Below are positions 49,666 to 59,821 of a stretch of 64,000 nt of DNA, one piece after another (position 1 is the stretch's first letter; every line of letters begins with the position of its first letter). The stretch is from Polynucleobacter sp. KF022 (GTDB lineage: Bacteria; Pseudomonadota; Gammaproteobacteria; Burkholderiales; Burkholderiaceae): NCBI RefSeq assembly GCF_027924105.1, contig NZ_AP026972.1, positions 1,302,001 through 1,366,000 on the forward strand, given 5' to 3'. A program made the position numbers and the translations under genes. The notes under the pieces are model-generated. The model had not been told where the DNA came from. It was given only the letters and a program-made list of their open reading frames with translations, and did no database searches.

Positions 49666-50573
49666 GCAGGAAACACCCCAGTAGATAGGTAGCGGTCTCC
49701 GCGGTCGCAAACAATAAATACGATCGTGGCATTTTCAACTTGACGCGCAATGCGCAAGGCGACTACTAGGGCGCCGCCGGCAGAGATACCACAGAAGATT
49801 CCCTCCTCAACAGCGAGACGACGCGCCATCTCTTCAGCATCTGCTTGAGACACATATTCAATAAGATCAACCTTATCGCCTTGATAGATCTTGGGTAAAT
49901 ACTCAGGAGCCCATTTACGAATTCCCGGAATTTGTGAACCATCCTCAGGCTGTGCTCCGATGATCTGAATCGCAGGATTCATAGACTTCAGATACGTTGA
50001 CACTCCAGTAATGGTGCCGGTAGTCCCCATCGCTGAAACAAAATGAGTAACCTGACCATCGGTATCGCGCCAAATTTCTGGGCCAGTAGTTTCAATATGT
50101 GCTCTTGGATTATCTGGATTAGCAAACTGATCAAGCAATCTGCCTCGACCTTCTCGTTGCAATTGCAGAGCGTAATCTCTAGCAAACTCCATACCACCAG
50201 AAGCTGCCGTCAAAATGAGTTCAGCGCCATAAGCCGCCATACTTTGACGGCGCTCAATGCTTTGGTTTTCTGGCATCACTAAAATCATTTTGTAACCCAG
50301 CATCGCTGCAGTCATTGCCAATGCAATTCCGGTGTTGCCGCTAGTGGCTTCGATTAATGTATCGCCAGGTTTAATTTCGCCACGCTCTTGTGCGCGAGAG
50401 ATCATCGACAGCGCAGGTCGGTCTTTAACCGACCCCGCTGGATTATTCCCCTCTAACTTACCCAGAATGACATTGTTGCGATTCTCGTTTTCCAGACCAG
50501 GAATACGCTGTAAACGAACCAAAGGCGTATTGCCCACTGTCTGTGAAATAGTTAGGTAGGAAGGTTTGCTCAT
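49662..50573 (-). CDS. cysM: Cysteine synthase B (O-acetylserine sulfhydrylase B)
   Basis: CysM makes cysteine from O-acetylserine with sulfide or thiosulfate, using PLP. The 303-residue protein has the PLP lysine K50 in NNPAGSVKDRPAL, the substrate loop EATSGNTGIALAMTAA and the phosphate-binding GTTGTITGV. GIFCGISAGGALV near the end matches CysM. The length and the absence of a CBS domain support CysM over cystathionine beta-synthase. It lies between mltB (convergent) and a ComEA-like gene upstream on the same strand. Confidence 0.94.
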   Translation of the reverse strand: MSKPSYLTISQTVGNTPLVRLQRIPGLENENRNNVILGKLEGNNPAGSVKDRPALSMISRAQERGEIKPGDTLIEATSGNTGIALAMTAAMLGYKMILVMPENQSIERRQSMAAYGAELILTAASGGMEFARDYALQLQREGRGRLLDQFANPDNPRAHIETTGPEIWRDTDGQVTHFVSAMGTTGTITGVSTYLKSMNPAIQIIGAQPEDGSQIPGIRKWAPEYLPKIYQGDKVDLIEYVSQADAEEMARRLAVEEGIFCGISAGGALVVALRIARQVENATIVFIVCDRGDRYLSTGVFPA

Positions 50574-50614
50574 AAGGCCATTTTAGCCATAAGCCGCCTT
50601 ACACGCGATAGGGC

Positions 50615-51040
50615 TTAATTTCTGCGACCTGCTCCCGCACGCTCCGGCTGATTGCGATGACCAGCTTGATTACGAGAATGACGTCTGCTAGAGGTGCTAC
50701 CCTCCTTTTTGGTTCGGCCATTCGGCTCCCGAAAAGAGCTTGGGGCTTCGATCGTCAAACCGTTATCCACCATTTTCTCCACGGATTTCATGCCGATACC
50801 ACGAACACGCTTTTGCAAATCATTAGCATCTTGAAAGTGTCCGCCATCTAAACGTTCAGCAATGATGGTTTTGGCTTTAGAAGGGCCAATTCCCTTAATA
50901 CTCTCCAATTCTGATTGAGTAGCGGTGTTGACATTAATCGGTGAGGCATAAGCTGATAGAGAACTCGCAGCCAATACTGTGGACACAGCAAGCGCCTTGA
51001 ATAATCTGTTAAATCTACCTAAGTTCAAATATTGAGTCAT
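50615..51040 (-). CDS. ComEA-like helix-hairpin-helix DNA-binding protein
   Basis: From the ATG at 51040 the 141-residue protein starts with a signal peptide (about 1-33, ending SAYA). One ComEA-type helix-hairpin-helix pair follows (INVNTATQSELESIKGIGPS ... GGHFQDANDLQKRVRGIG), then a basic, low-complexity tail rich in Arg, Gly, Asn and Ser. ComEA binds incoming DNA in the periplasm during natural transformation. Short ComEA-like proteins of Burkholderiales usually resemble this. The longer frame from 51100 is rejected because GGAG stands 7 nt before 51040. Its basic tail probably increases DNA binding. Confidence 0.88.
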   Translation of the reverse strand: MTQYLNLGRFNRLFKALAVSTVLAASSLSAYASPINVNTATQSELESIKGIGPSKAKTIIAERLDGGHFQDANDLQKRVRGIGMKSVEKMVDNGLTIEAPSSFREPNGRTKKEGSTSSRRHSRNQAGHRNQPERAGAGRRN

Positions 51041-51174
51041 TTCTTCTCCTCTAGAAAATAAAAAATCCACGGACACAAAGTGCGCATGGATCATGTACAA
51101 CGATTCAGGATAGAGGTGGTTGACTAGTTTTATAGGACAGCAAATTAATCAGTAAATACTGACAATAATTAAAT

Positions 51175-51912
51175 TTAATGGCTCAAGATAAACTGGGCCG
51201 CACGTTTAACAAGTTCTGGCTCGGTCTGGTTAAACCCATGATAAGCAAAGGAGTCGCACACATTACCCTCGCTTATACCGCCCTCAATAATCTCTAGACG
51301 CGAAACAGTATTTATTGGTCTAGAGGAAATGATGTTTTCAGAAGCAGATAGTGGAGTGCCTAAGCACTGATCATTTAAGTGATGAATTGCCAATACTGGA
51401 AATTTCACATCATCATCCAAGCTTGCAGTCCTGACAGTTCCAGCAATGATGATCCCAGCAAGTGAATTCGTTTTTACTTTATTTGAAAAATAGGTAGCAG
51501 TCGATGTACCCATGCTATGTCCAAATATCCAAACAGGGAGATTAAATTTTTTCTTGTAGAACTCAATAACCTCGCCCACTCTTGCAAGGTGATCTGCGCG
51601 GTCGCGTCGATCACCTCTTCTGAGGTCCCCTAAGTCATATGGAGTATCGACTAATACCGCATCAATTTGATATTGAGACCAAAGGCTTGCTGAGCGGACA
51701 AAAGTATGTTGATTCTTAGTGGAGCCATCATCTTTAAGGCGTAGCATACCTCCACCCCCGGGGAATAACAGCACTATAGCCTTTGCATTTGGTGTCGGCA
51801 GCAAAAGAGTTCTTGTTGGCTGATCTTGCTGATGTGGGATATCTAATACTTGCGCCTGCGCAGTCACAGCCGCAAAGCACAAGCAAACAGTCAATAAGGA
51901 CTTAGCTACCAA
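51175..51912 (-). CDS. Secreted alpha/beta hydrolase of the CHAT module
   Basis: A periplasmic alpha/beta hydrolase of 245 residues. A signal peptide (LVAKSLLTVCLCFAAVTAQA) precedes the fold. The oxyanion LLFPGGGGML, nucleophile elbow GHSMGTSTA and late HHLNDQC (acid) and FAYHGF (histidine) can be followed. It may cleave an ester or thioester, or bind a lipid-like ligand. The start is TTG at 51912 with AAGGGA 4-5 nt upstream, within the last codons of the upstream gene. It is the last gene of the coupled CHAT operon. The longer frame from 51966 lacks a signal at its start. Confidence 0.82.
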   Translation of the reverse strand: MVAKSLLTVCLCFAAVTAQAQVLDIPHQQDQPTRTLLLPTPNAKAIVLLFPGGGGMLRLKDDGSTKNQHTFVRSASLWSQYQIDAVLVDTPYDLGDLRRGDRRDRADHLARVGEVIEFYKKKFNLPVWIFGHSMGTSTATYFSNKVKTNSLAGIIIAGTVRTASLDDDVKFPVLAIHHLNDQCLGTPLSASENIISSRPINTVSRLEIIEGGISEGNVCDSFAYHGFNQTEPELVKRAAQFILSH

Positions 51913-52690
51913 TGATTCCCTTAAGACCGGTGTAAATAGACACGGCTGTAGTTCCCAGAGCCACAACGGTGCCGCCGTATTCCTGTAATGTCTTCATTAA
52001 GCCATGGACATTTTTAAGCGAGGCACCGCCGTCTTTAAAGTTCAATGCAGCCACCTTCATCATTGAGCTCATTAAGCCGGTCCTGCGAGCTCTTTGCTTT
52101 GCAGCGTAAGTCACACCGCCAAGCAACATGCCTGTTAAAAAGCTAAATGCAATACTAGCTGAATACTCTAAAACCTCTTTCCATTCAAATAAGTTTTGCG
52201 GAAAGATTGGGGAGTGATCAACCAAGCTCGTAATCCAACTCATACCAATAACAGAAGCAATCGCTAAAAAAATGACTCCAGCAAACCAGGGCATTACTTT
52301 ATGAGGGTGCTTCTTAAATAATGCATAGGCAAATGGTAGTGGCAACACCATCGAAATAATGCGCAGATAAATCATTTTGGTGTCATACACCACCGCAATT
52401 AACCAATGCGCTAGGAGCAACAACAAGAGAGGAATGATGAGATATATAGAAATGTCAGTGAGCCACTGCAGCGAAGATCTTCTCTCCAACTTTTGGCTTT
52501 GCTCTTCCAGTTGATCTTCCAATTCAGCTATCCTGAGCTCATAGAACTCAGGGCTAACCACTGCAGCCAGCTTACCCTCTAAATCAGCCACCTTTGCCAT
52601 CATCGGCTTAAATAAATAGAGATCACGACTGCAGGTTTTGCAAACGTGAGCCTCTTCAGAAACCTCCGACAGGCAATATGGGCAGTTCAT
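51902..52690 (-). CDS. Zinc-ribbon membrane protein of the CHAT module
   Basis: I do not recognise a family for this 262-residue protein. It begins with a zinc ribbon (CPYC at 3-6, CKTC at 17-20), then a coiled coil (YELRIAELEDQLEEQSQKLE, about 50-70). Four hydrophobic helices span about 78-98, 106-122, 131-152 and 172-193. A soluble C-terminal segment (LKNVHGLMKTLQEYGGTVVALGTTAVSIYTGL) follows. A cytoplasmic zinc ribbon with a membrane anchor suggests a signalling or assembly factor. Its ATG shares one base with the stop of the preceding Ig-like gene, and its end overlaps the hydrolase start by 11 nt, so all are coupled. Confidence 0.75.
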   Translation of the reverse strand: MNCPYCLSEVSEEAHVCKTCSRDLYLFKPMMAKVADLEGKLAAVVSPEFYELRIAELEDQLEEQSQKLERRSSLQWLTDISIYLIIPLLLLLLAHWLIAVVYDTKMIYLRIISMVLPLPFAYALFKKHPHKVMPWFAGVIFLAIASVIGMSWITSLVDHSPIFPQNLFEWKEVLEYSASIAFSFLTGMLLGGVTYAAKQRARRTGLMSSMMKVAALNFKDGGASLKNVHGLMKTLQEYGGTVVALGTTAVSIYTGLKGIIGS

Positions 52691-53127
52691 TATTTATTAA
52701 CCACCAGGTTGAGGACTGAATTAGTCTCACGACCTTCGGAGTCTTTAACGGTCACTCGAATTGTGTGAGTGCCAGGAGGAACGTCTGCTTTAGCGAAATC
52801 AATGCCATTAGCAGAAATCGCGCTTTTAAGACGAGGAGTGAGGTCCACAAATGGAGACTTCATATACACGACTTTTACCGAGCCTGGATCAATCTTCGCA
52901 TCACCACGTGGCTCAAAGTTCACTTTGAAATCAAATGGCGCCACTACCGGAGTATCCGCCTCAGGGGATGCCAATTTAATCGCAGGTCCACGAGAAATCC
53001 CGCGCGTAGCCAAAGTTCCTGCAGCTGGTGGTAGCGCTGCCTCTTTTGCAGTAATCAAAGGCGCAGCGATCACTAACTGAGAAGTGATTAAGAGGAGGAC
53101 CGCAAAAAGAAGCTGGGTTAATTTCAT
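52690..53127 (-). CDS. Small secreted Ig-like protein of the CHAT module
   Basis: A 145-residue secreted protein with a signal peptide (MKLTQLLFAVLLLITSQLVIA) and an immunoglobulin-like beta fold in the mature part: VAPFDFKVNFEPRGDAKID, SVKVVYMKSPFVDLT and TIRVTVKDSEGRETNS. This layout is typical of bacterial carbohydrate-binding or protein-interaction Ig domains. No cysteine. The start has AAGG 5 nt upstream. It is 44 nt after the CHAT gene and one base before the zinc-ribbon gene, so it belongs to the same operon and may be a periplasmic binding partner of the CHAT protein. Confidence 0.75.
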   Translation of the reverse strand: MKLTQLLFAVLLLITSQLVIAAPLITAKEAALPPAAGTLATRGISRGPAIKLASPEADTPVVAPFDFKVNFEPRGDAKIDPGSVKVVYMKSPFVDLTPRLKSAISANGIDFAKADVPPGTHTIRVTVKDSEGRETNSVLNLVVNK

Positions 53128-53171
53128 AAGTGCCTTAAATAATTAGAGTTACTCAATGGATAGATCTTAAA

Positions 53172-56100
53172 TCAATCGCCAACCACTACAAACGGAGCCC
53201 AAAATAAAGGGTGGGCATAGGCGTACTTCATATTACCGCCCTCTTTCATGCCGCCTTGATCAATTTGATTGAGCATGGCTTGTCTCAACAGCTCAGCCTT
53301 GCTAGTGCCCTGGGCCTTTTGCTGATTTTTAAATAAATCAGTCATCATTGTCCTGGAAGCAACTGAATCAACCGGCCAATTGGATACTAAAAGTGCTTTA
53401 GCACCCGCAAAGAAGAAAGCCCTTCCTAGGCCAGATACCGCCTCAGATCCTGACCCCTCTCCAGCTGCGGTGTTGCAGGCAGATAGTACAACCCAATCAG
53501 CATCCAACTTCAAGGCAATGACCTTATCCATTGTTAACAGACCATCATCTTGGTCGCCAGTAACCTCTGGTGAAGACATTGCCAATGCGGGCTGAGTCAA
53601 ACCATTTAATTCACCGGGGACTAAACCGTGAGTAGAAAACATAATCACTTTACGATCCGATAAATCCATAGATGTTACTTGCTTGACGCTAGCTTGCTTA
53701 TGCAAAAAGATATCTTCAGGTTGAGCGCCGACCGCTCTACCAATTTCTTGAATTTCCAAACTAGTGTCTGGCAAGCGCGGGAGAAGAGCCAACTCTGCTG
53801 AACTAACGCCAGCAGTCTTTGGAGCACTTCGTAATTTCAACGGTATCCCACGAGTAGCCAACTGTGTAGCGTTATTTTTTTGCGCACTTTTCTCTTGCGC
53901 GCCACTAAAGTAAGGGTCTCCAAAGCCAATAAAATTTTTACGGTTAGGATTTCCCTCTGGAAGACTACGAAGGGCAGTTAATGCAGTAACGGATGGTACC
54001 TGCGCCACCGCAATATCCCTTGTTAACCATGGGACAGTCTTGTATCCCACAAAGGCAATTGGGCCGCCCTTGCTTGGTTGAGCTGTTGCCTGTGTAACCA
54101 GCAGGGATATTGGCAGCTGACCGAGCTCAGCATGCGGCACTACCAACATCACTTTTTTACCTTTAAATCCATCCTCTACGGGCGCCAAAATCTGCTGATA
54201 AAGTTTGTATGCCAAAGCAACATCAAATGGTGGAATCTCATCGATTGTCGATACACCAGGATCAAGTGCCTTGCGTAATTGAGATACTTCTTTTGCCATT
54301 TGCTTTCTGCCAATGGCTAACTGAGAAAATTTAGGTGTGCCTTGTTTGCTTATCGCCCATACGTATCCCACATTTTCTGCGAAATACCAAGATATCAAAA
54401 CTTCATCAGCCTTTAAAAGTCTTTGAGTTCGCTCAATAGATGCCGGCTTTGGCTCAACAAGCTCTGCATAATCAGGGAATTTTTTCTCAATCTCTTTTTT
54501 AAGAGATTCACGTTGAGATTTAAATGTTTCTAAATCTGAACGAATTTTTGCTTGAACAGCCGGTAGTTGTTGATCGGGTGAAGCCGAACGTAAGCCAGTC
54601 AATAATTCAGAAAGAGTATTAATGCGCCTTTGTAGATCCTGTTCCTGCCTTGCAAGGCTAGCCAACTGAGGGTCTTTAATACTTGCTCGAGCAGCGCTAG
54701 CAGTAAGCGCCCTTTGAACACCGCTACCCCGAGCAATATCTGCGACCTGAAAAGCTTGAGCTGCAGCTAATGGTGCCTGACTAGGATCGGTTTTTGCTGT
54801 GTGAGCCAATAAAGCCAAATAACTTTCTAATAAAAAAGTCATTCTTTGTTGCTGTTTGATACTGGTTGTGTCATTCTCCGCATCATTTCGCGCTTGATCA
54901 ATCAAAATGGGCATAGATAACTTATAAGCAGCATCCGCTTCACTCCATTTATTGTCTGCCTGCAAACTTGCAGCATCAAATGCCCGAATCATAGCCAATC
55001 GTGGAGAACTCTTATCAGCAGTGAGTTCCTGCCGCTGAAGCATGTTACCCACCATCTCATTGGCTTGATTAGCCTTACCGGTTTTTAACATCGCCAAAAC
55101 CCAATCAAGATCTCCAAATTGATAGCTTTTTGCCATTTCTGGGTCTGTTTTAATGGCGGCAGCCATCTCATCAAAGACTTGATTGGCCTCTGCATATTTT
55201 CCATCCGCGACAAGCGCTGAACCAAGAGACTTTTGCGCTGATGCGAGAGTGCTATTGGCGCCTGTTGCGCCAGCAGCTTTAACGGTACTAACGGCCAATC
55301 TAGATAAAAGAACTGCCTCAGAATACCTTCCCTGCTCATTGACTATAGTCGCAAGACTTCTAAGACCACGGGCAACTTCAATTGAGTTTGAGCCAAAGCT
55401 GGATAAAGAAAGCGTAATTGATTTTCTGGCGTAGAACTCCGCATCAATTAATTTTCTCTGTCTCAGCAAGACATTGGCTAAATTCAACTCACGATTCGAA
55501 ATTTGCGTGACATAAACACGTGGATTATTTGTTGCATCTGTAGGAGCTCTAACATCATCTCCGACAACATCAATTTTTTTTGAACTATTTTTAACTATTT
55601 GATATTGAGTCTCAAGTATATGCAAGGTTTTTCTAAGAGCACGCTCACTCTCAAGCCATTGGCCTTGCCCCGAAAAATAAATTCCGCGAGCACTCTCGTA
55701 CCCGCTTTCCCAAATAGGGCCATATTCCATATAACCACGAGACCTTTTTAAAACACTTAACGTACCCTCCATGGCATCGAGTGCTTTTTTGGCAGCATCA
55801 AAATTTCCAGAATTAACATAATAAGTAGTCAACAGCCTACCCATCGTTATTTGGTAGCCATTCAAGTTTGGCAATGCAGATAGTTGATATGCCTGAGCTT
55901 TTTGAATTAGCGCAATAGCTGCAGACTGTTTCCCGGCAGAATTTTCTAAGACGCTTAAATTAATCAAATCATTTAGATGAAGTCGAGGATTGGTAGAGGG
56001 GTATTTATTAACTGCGATTTCGAGGTTTTTTAAAGCCTCGCCACTATTTCCTAAATCCTCAAACGCCGCAGAACGTCTTGTATAAAAATGATTTAAAACC

Positions 56101-56336
56101 TCATTATCTTGAGAAGTTGGCAGTGGGGTTGCTACTATCTTTTGTGCGCGCTCGACAATCGCTAAGTCTGGCTTGGTTTGCTCTACAAGCTTTAGGATAT
56201 CTTTAACATCCCTTGGGGGTGCTTTAATATTTTCAACATCCACCTCATCTTTTGCGGACACTGCATAGGAATGACTTGAAAAAAACAGAATGCTGAAGCT
56301 TATTAATAACGATGGAATAAAAACAAGCTTACGCAT
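53172..56336 (-). CDS. Secreted TPR-CHAT domain protein (caspase-like fold)
   Basis: A 1054-residue protein with a signal peptide (about 1-28). About 12 tetratricopeptide-like repeats follow (60-480), then a coiled coil (570-640) and a C-terminal CHAT domain (about 690-1050). The predicted protease dyad is intact: H903 in FSTHGLVPGE and C954 in LSACNTAAGEG. SNWPVDSVASRTMM is the typical CHAT closing motif. CHAT proteins are caspase/separase-like peptidases, some acting in bacterial defence (gasdermin and Craspase systems). This one is exported, so it should act in the periplasm. Strong AGGAG site. First gene of a four-gene coupled operon. Substrate unknown. Confidence 0.9.
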   Translation of the reverse strand: MRKLVFIPSLLISFSILFFSSHSYAVSAKDEVDVENIKAPPRDVKDILKLVEQTKPDLAIVERAQKIVATPLPTSQDNEVLNHFYTRRSAAFEDLGNSGEALKNLEIAVNKYPSTNPRLHLNDLINLSVLENSAGKQSAAIALIQKAQAYQLSALPNLNGYQITMGRLLTTYYVNSGNFDAAKKALDAMEGTLSVLKRSRGYMEYGPIWESGYESARGIYFSGQGQWLESERALRKTLHILETQYQIVKNSSKKIDVVGDDVRAPTDATNNPRVYVTQISNRELNLANVLLRQRKLIDAEFYARKSITLSLSSFGSNSIEVARGLRSLATIVNEQGRYSEAVLLSRLAVSTVKAAGATGANSTLASAQKSLGSALVADGKYAEANQVFDEMAAAIKTDPEMAKSYQFGDLDWVLAMLKTGKANQANEMVGNMLQRQELTADKSSPRLAMIRAFDAASLQADNKWSEADAAYKLSMPILIDQARNDAENDTTSIKQQQRMTFLLESYLALLAHTAKTDPSQAPLAAAQAFQVADIARGSGVQRALTASAARASIKDPQLASLARQEQDLQRRINTLSELLTGLRSASPDQQLPAVQAKIRSDLETFKSQRESLKKEIEKKFPDYAELVEPKPASIERTQRLLKADEVLISWYFAENVGYVWAISKQGTPKFSQLAIGRKQMAKEVSQLRKALDPGVSTIDEIPPFDVALAYKLYQQILAPVEDGFKGKKVMLVVPHAELGQLPISLLVTQATAQPSKGGPIAFVGYKTVPWLTRDIAVAQVPSVTALTALRSLPEGNPNRKNFIGFGDPYFSGAQEKSAQKNNATQLATRGIPLKLRSAPKTAGVSSAELALLPRLPDTSLEIQEIGRAVGAQPEDIFLHKQASVKQVTSMDLSDRKVIMFSTHGLVPGELNGLTQPALAMSSPEVTGDQDDGLLTMDKVIALKLDADWVVLSACNTAAGEGSGSEAVSGLGRAFFFAGAKALLVSNWPVDSVASRTMMTDLFKNQQKAQGTSKAELLRQAMLNQIDQGGMKEGGNMKYAYAHPLFWAPFVVVGD

Positions 56337-56451
56337 AAGAAACTCCTAATTTTTATAAGGAATATAGTAGAGCAAAAACTAAGGCTTTTAGGAGCTCCCA
56401 ACCTAGTAGTGCTACCTAGCAAATCACATCCAAAATGGATTAAAGATTAGC

Positions 56452-57471
56452 CTATAGGGGATTAGCTAAAAATCCAGAATTGGCTTCCAACCACTCGATA
56501 TATCTTCCTACACCCTGCTCAACAGTGAGGAAGGGCTCTGCGTAGCCGGCAGCTCTGAGCTTAGTGAGATCTGCTTGGGTAAAGCACTGATATTTTCCTT
56601 TGAGTGCCTCCGGAAATGGAATGTACTCAATAGCCTTTTCTTTTACAAGCTCTTGCAAGGATGCTGGTGCTGCTTTATCAAGCTTACGCATTGCGTTTGC
56701 TACTGCATGAGCAACATCATTAAATGGCTGCGCACGACCACTGCCTAAATTAAAGATGCCGCTAATTTCTGGATGATCCAGAAAAAATAGGTTTACCTTC
56801 ACCACATCTTCAACCGATACAAAATCACGACTTTGCTCGCCAGGGCCGTAACCGCCATATTCACCAAAAAGTTTCACATGCCCATTGGCTTTGTACTGAT
56901 GATATTGATGGAACGCAACAGATGCCATGCGACCTTTATGTGACTCGCGAGGACCATATACGTTGAAATAACGGAAGCCAACGACCTGTGCTGTATTCGC
57001 TTTTTCAGCAAAGCGCTTACGCATCACTTGATCAAATAAGAACTTGGAGTAGCCGTAAATATTAAGAGGCTTCTCATGCTCACGGCTTTCAACAAAAACA
57101 TCAGAACCACCGTAAGTTGCAGCTGAAGAAGCGTAGAGCAACTGCACTTTTTGCTCGGTGCAGATATCCAATAAATCCATCGTATAGCGATAGTTATTCG
57201 CCATCATGAAAATACCATCGGTCTCCATAGTGTCTGAACAAGCACCCTCATGAAAAACTGCTTTAACCTTGCCAAAGCGACCGCTCCTAAAGGCTTCCAG
57301 AAATTCATCTTTATCAAGATAGTCAACGATATCCAAATCAGCGAGGTTACGGTATTTATCCGCAGGACGAAGATCATCAACGGCGATAATATTTTTCTCA
57401 CCACGAGCATTGAGTGCTTGAACAATGTTTGCGCCAATAAATCCAGCAGCGCCGGTTACGATAATAGTCAC
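56452..57471 (-). CDS. hldD: ADP-L-glycero-D-manno-heptose 6-epimerase
   Basis: HldD (RfaD) converts ADP-D-glycero-D-manno-heptose to the L-glycero form for the LPS inner core. The 339-residue short-chain epimerase starts [18 protein letters not shown] (Rossmann GxxGxxG). SSAATYGG and the catalytic YGYSKFLFD (Tyr-x3-Lys) follow. [20 protein letters not shown] and [16 protein letters not shown] are strongly conserved in HldD. The start is GTG at 57471, with GAGGAA 6 nt upstream, overlapping the stop of the hldE kinase gene (GTGA). It is directly downstream of the kinase, so the pathway is coupled. Confidence 0.96.
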   Translation of the reverse strand: MTIIVTGAAGFIGANIVQALNARGEKNIIAVDDLRPADKYRNLADLDIVDYLDKDEFLEAFRSGRFGKVKAVFHEGACSDTMETDGIFMMANNYRYTMDLLDICTEQKVQLLYASSAATYGGSDVFVESREHEKPLNIYGYSKFLFDQVMRKRFAEKANTAQVVGFRYFNVYGPRESHKGRMASVAFHQYHQYKANGHVKLFGEYGGYGPGEQSRDFVSVEDVVKVNLFFLDHPEISGIFNLGSGRAQPFNDVAHAVANAMRKLDKAAPASLQELVKEKAIEYIPFPEALKGKYQCFTQADLTKLRAAGYAEPFLTVEQGVGRYIEWLEANSGFLANPL

Positions 57472-58397
57472 TGTAATTCCTCTGAAGTAACGGTTGCAGT
57501 ACCTAACTTGCCAACTACGATACTACCTGCACGGTTTGCAAGGGCCATTGCTTTTTCCAGAGGCCACTTAGCAGCTAAAGCAACTGCTAGCGTAGCAATC
57601 ACGGTATCGCCAGCACCCGATACATCGAATACCTCGCGTGCCTGAGCTTTTACATGACTTACACCTTCGTCGGTATATAGACTCATACCCTCTTCAGAGC
57701 GCGTAAGGAGAAGCGCCTGTAAGTCGAGAGACTTTCTCAAGTCTTGCGCTTTCTTGGTTAAATCTTCTTCGCTAGTCCACTTACCAACTACTTGGCGTAA
57801 CTCGCTGCGATTAGGCGTCAAAACAGTGGCGCCTCGATATTTTTCATAGTCTTCACCCTTAGGGTCAACCAAGATCATTTTGTTTTGGGCTCTCGCTTGC
57901 TCAATCATATGAGCCACTTGACCCAAAGCGCCTTTGCCGTAATCAGACAGAATAACCACATCTGCATCACCAACCAGATTTTCAAAACGCTCTAGCTTAT
58001 GAGCGAGCGCTTTTGCACTAGGGGTTTCTTCAAAATCCAAACGGATCAATTGCTGTTGGCGAGCAATCACGCGCAACTTCACAATCGTTGGGACATCAGA
58101 ATCAACCTCTAATTGACTATCGACACCGCCCGCTTTTAACAACTCCACTACACGCTTACCAGGCTCATCATTACCTACGATTCCAAGAATAGTTGCCTTA
58201 GCATCGAGCGCAGCTACGTTGCGCGCTACGTTGGCGGCGCCGCCAAGACGCTCATCGATCTTTCCAACCTGAACTACAGGCACAGGTGCTTCTGGAGAAA
58301 TGCGATTGGTATCACCGAACCAATAACGATCCAGCATGACATCACCCACCACTAGCAAGCGGGCTTTAGAAAACTGTTCTCGATTAGCTTTTTCCAT
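57468..58397 (-). CDS. rfaE1: D-glycero-beta-D-manno-heptose-7-phosphate kinase (HldE kinase domain, RfaE1)
   Basis: This kinase phosphorylates D-glycero-beta-D-manno-heptose 7-phosphate at C1. The 309-residue ribokinase-type protein has [20 protein letters not shown], the sugar loop [36 protein letters not shown] and the anion hole/catalytic [19 protein letters not shown]. coli HldE is a bifunctional fusion. Here only the kinase is present and the nucleotidyltransferase (RfaE2) must be encoded elsewhere, as is usual in Burkholderiales. It lies between ugd and hldD. Confidence 0.94.
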   Translation of the reverse strand: MEKANREQFSKARLLVVGDVMLDRYWFGDTNRISPEAPVPVVQVGKIDERLGGAANVARNVAALDAKATILGIVGNDEPGKRVVELLKAGGVDSQLEVDSDVPTIVKLRVIARQQQLIRLDFEETPSAKALAHKLERFENLVGDADVVILSDYGKGALGQVAHMIEQARAQNKMILVDPKGEDYEKYRGATVLTPNRSELRQVVGKWTSEEDLTKKAQDLRKSLDLQALLLTRSEEGMSLYTDEGVSHVKAQAREVFDVSGAGDTVIATLAVALAAKWPLEKAMALANRAGSIVVGKLGTATVTSEELQ

Positions 58398-58437
58398 TTG
58401 AATACTTTATGTATTTTTTCTTTATTTTCAAATCTAC

Positions 58438-59802
58438 TTAATTATGTCGCCCGATGCCATGGTACTCAATACCTAATTCTTGCATAGAAGCTGGCTCATA
58501 TAGGTTACGACCATCAAAAATGATTGGACGCTTAAGCTTTTGCATCACTTGATCAAAGTCTGGGCTTCTAAAGGCTTTCCACTCAGTCACGATGACTAGG
58601 GCATCAGCCCCATCTAAGGCGCTCATAGGGTCAGAGGTCATCAACACTTGCGCAAGACCGGTTGGGTTATCTTTAAAGTCAAGCTCTAGAGCATGTTTAG
58701 CTTCAGGCATAGCAACAGGGTCATGAGCCACCACCTGGGCACCACGCTTAACCAATTCTTGAATGATCACGCGGCTAGGTGCTTCACGCATATCGTCAGT
58801 ATTGGGTTTAAAAGCTAAACCCCACAGTGCAAACTTCATCCCCTTAAGATCTTTACCAAAACGCTTTTCGATCTTTTGAACTAAGGTGTACTTTTGTAAT
58901 TCGTTCACGGCTTCTACAGCATCCAGGATCTTGAGATCTCTACCATGCTCTTTGGCGGTCTTCGATAACGCAGACACGTCCTTTGGAAAGCATGAGCCGC
59001 CATAACCAGTGCCTGGGTATAAAAAGCCAAAGCCAATACGTGAATCTGATCCAATGCCCTGACGAACTGCTTCAATATCTGCGCCCACCAAGTCAGCTAA
59101 ATTCGCCAATTCATTCATAAAGGAGATGCGGGTAGCTAGCATAGCGTTGGCTGCGTATTTAGTTAACTCAGCACTTCTCACATCCATGTAGTAGGTGCGC
59201 TCATGGTGACGATTAAAGGGCGCGTAGAGTTTACGCATTTGCTCTTTTGCTCTAAGGCCTGCTGGTGTATTTTCAGTGCCAATCACAATACGATCGGGGC
59301 GCATAAAGTCTTCTACGGCAGCGCCCTCTTTGAGAAACTCTGGATTAGAAACTACCGAGCATAGCTCTGGAGATAAACCTCTTTTTTCCAATTCTTCAGT
59401 AATGGCTGCAGAAACTTTGTCAGCAGTTCCCACTGGAACAGTCGATTTATCGACAATCACCTTAGGCGTAGTCATGTGACGACCAATATTGCGGGCAGCA
59501 GCTACGACGTATTGCAAATCAGCTGAACCATCTTCATCAGGGGGTGTACCTACTGCGATGAACTGAATATCACCATGAGCAACCGAAGCTGCAATATCCG
59601 TGGAGAACTGTAAACGACCTGCCGCTCTATTACGCTCAATCATTTCTTTGAGACCAGGCTCATAAATAGGAACGCCACCAGAATTGAGAATCTCAATCTT
59701 TTTGGGATCAACGTCTACGCAAAAAATATTATTGCCTTGTTCCGCAAGGCAGGCTCCCGTAACAAGACCAACGTAACCGCTACCAATGATGGTGACTTTC
59801 AA
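58438..59802 (-). CDS. ugd: UDP-glucose 6-dehydrogenase
   Basis: Ugd oxidises UDP-glucose to UDP-glucuronate with two NAD+ for capsule or LPS sugar synthesis. The product of 455 residues starts [20 protein letters not shown]. The catalytic cysteine lies in [16 protein letters not shown], and [20 protein letters not shown] and the C-terminal [13 protein letters not shown] follow. The start is TTG at 59802 with GGAGAG 7 nt upstream. The longer frame to 59940 adds 46 non-homologous residues and overlaps lapB, so it is rejected. It lies 19 nt after lapB and upstream of hldE/hldD. Confidence 0.95.
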   Translation of the reverse strand: MKVTIIGSGYVGLVTGACLAEQGNNIFCVDVDPKKIEILNSGGVPIYEPGLKEMIERNRAAGRLQFSTDIAASVAHGDIQFIAVGTPPDEDGSADLQYVVAAARNIGRHMTTPKVIVDKSTVPVGTADKVSAAITEELEKRGLSPELCSVVSNPEFLKEGAAVEDFMRPDRIVIGTENTPAGLRAKEQMRKLYAPFNRHHERTYYMDVRSAELTKYAANAMLATRISFMNELANLADLVGADIEAVRQGIGSDSRIGFGFLYPGTGYGGSCFPKDVSALSKTAKEHGRDLKILDAVEAVNELQKYTLVQKIEKRFGKDLKGMKFALWGLAFKPNTDDMREAPSRVIIQELVKRGAQVVAHDPVAMPEAKHALELDFKDNPTGLAQVLMTSDPMSALDGADALVIVTEWKAFRSPDFDQVMQKLKRPIIFDGRNLYEPASMQELGIEYHGIGRHN

Positions 59803-59821
59803 TCTTTCTCTCCAAATTTCT

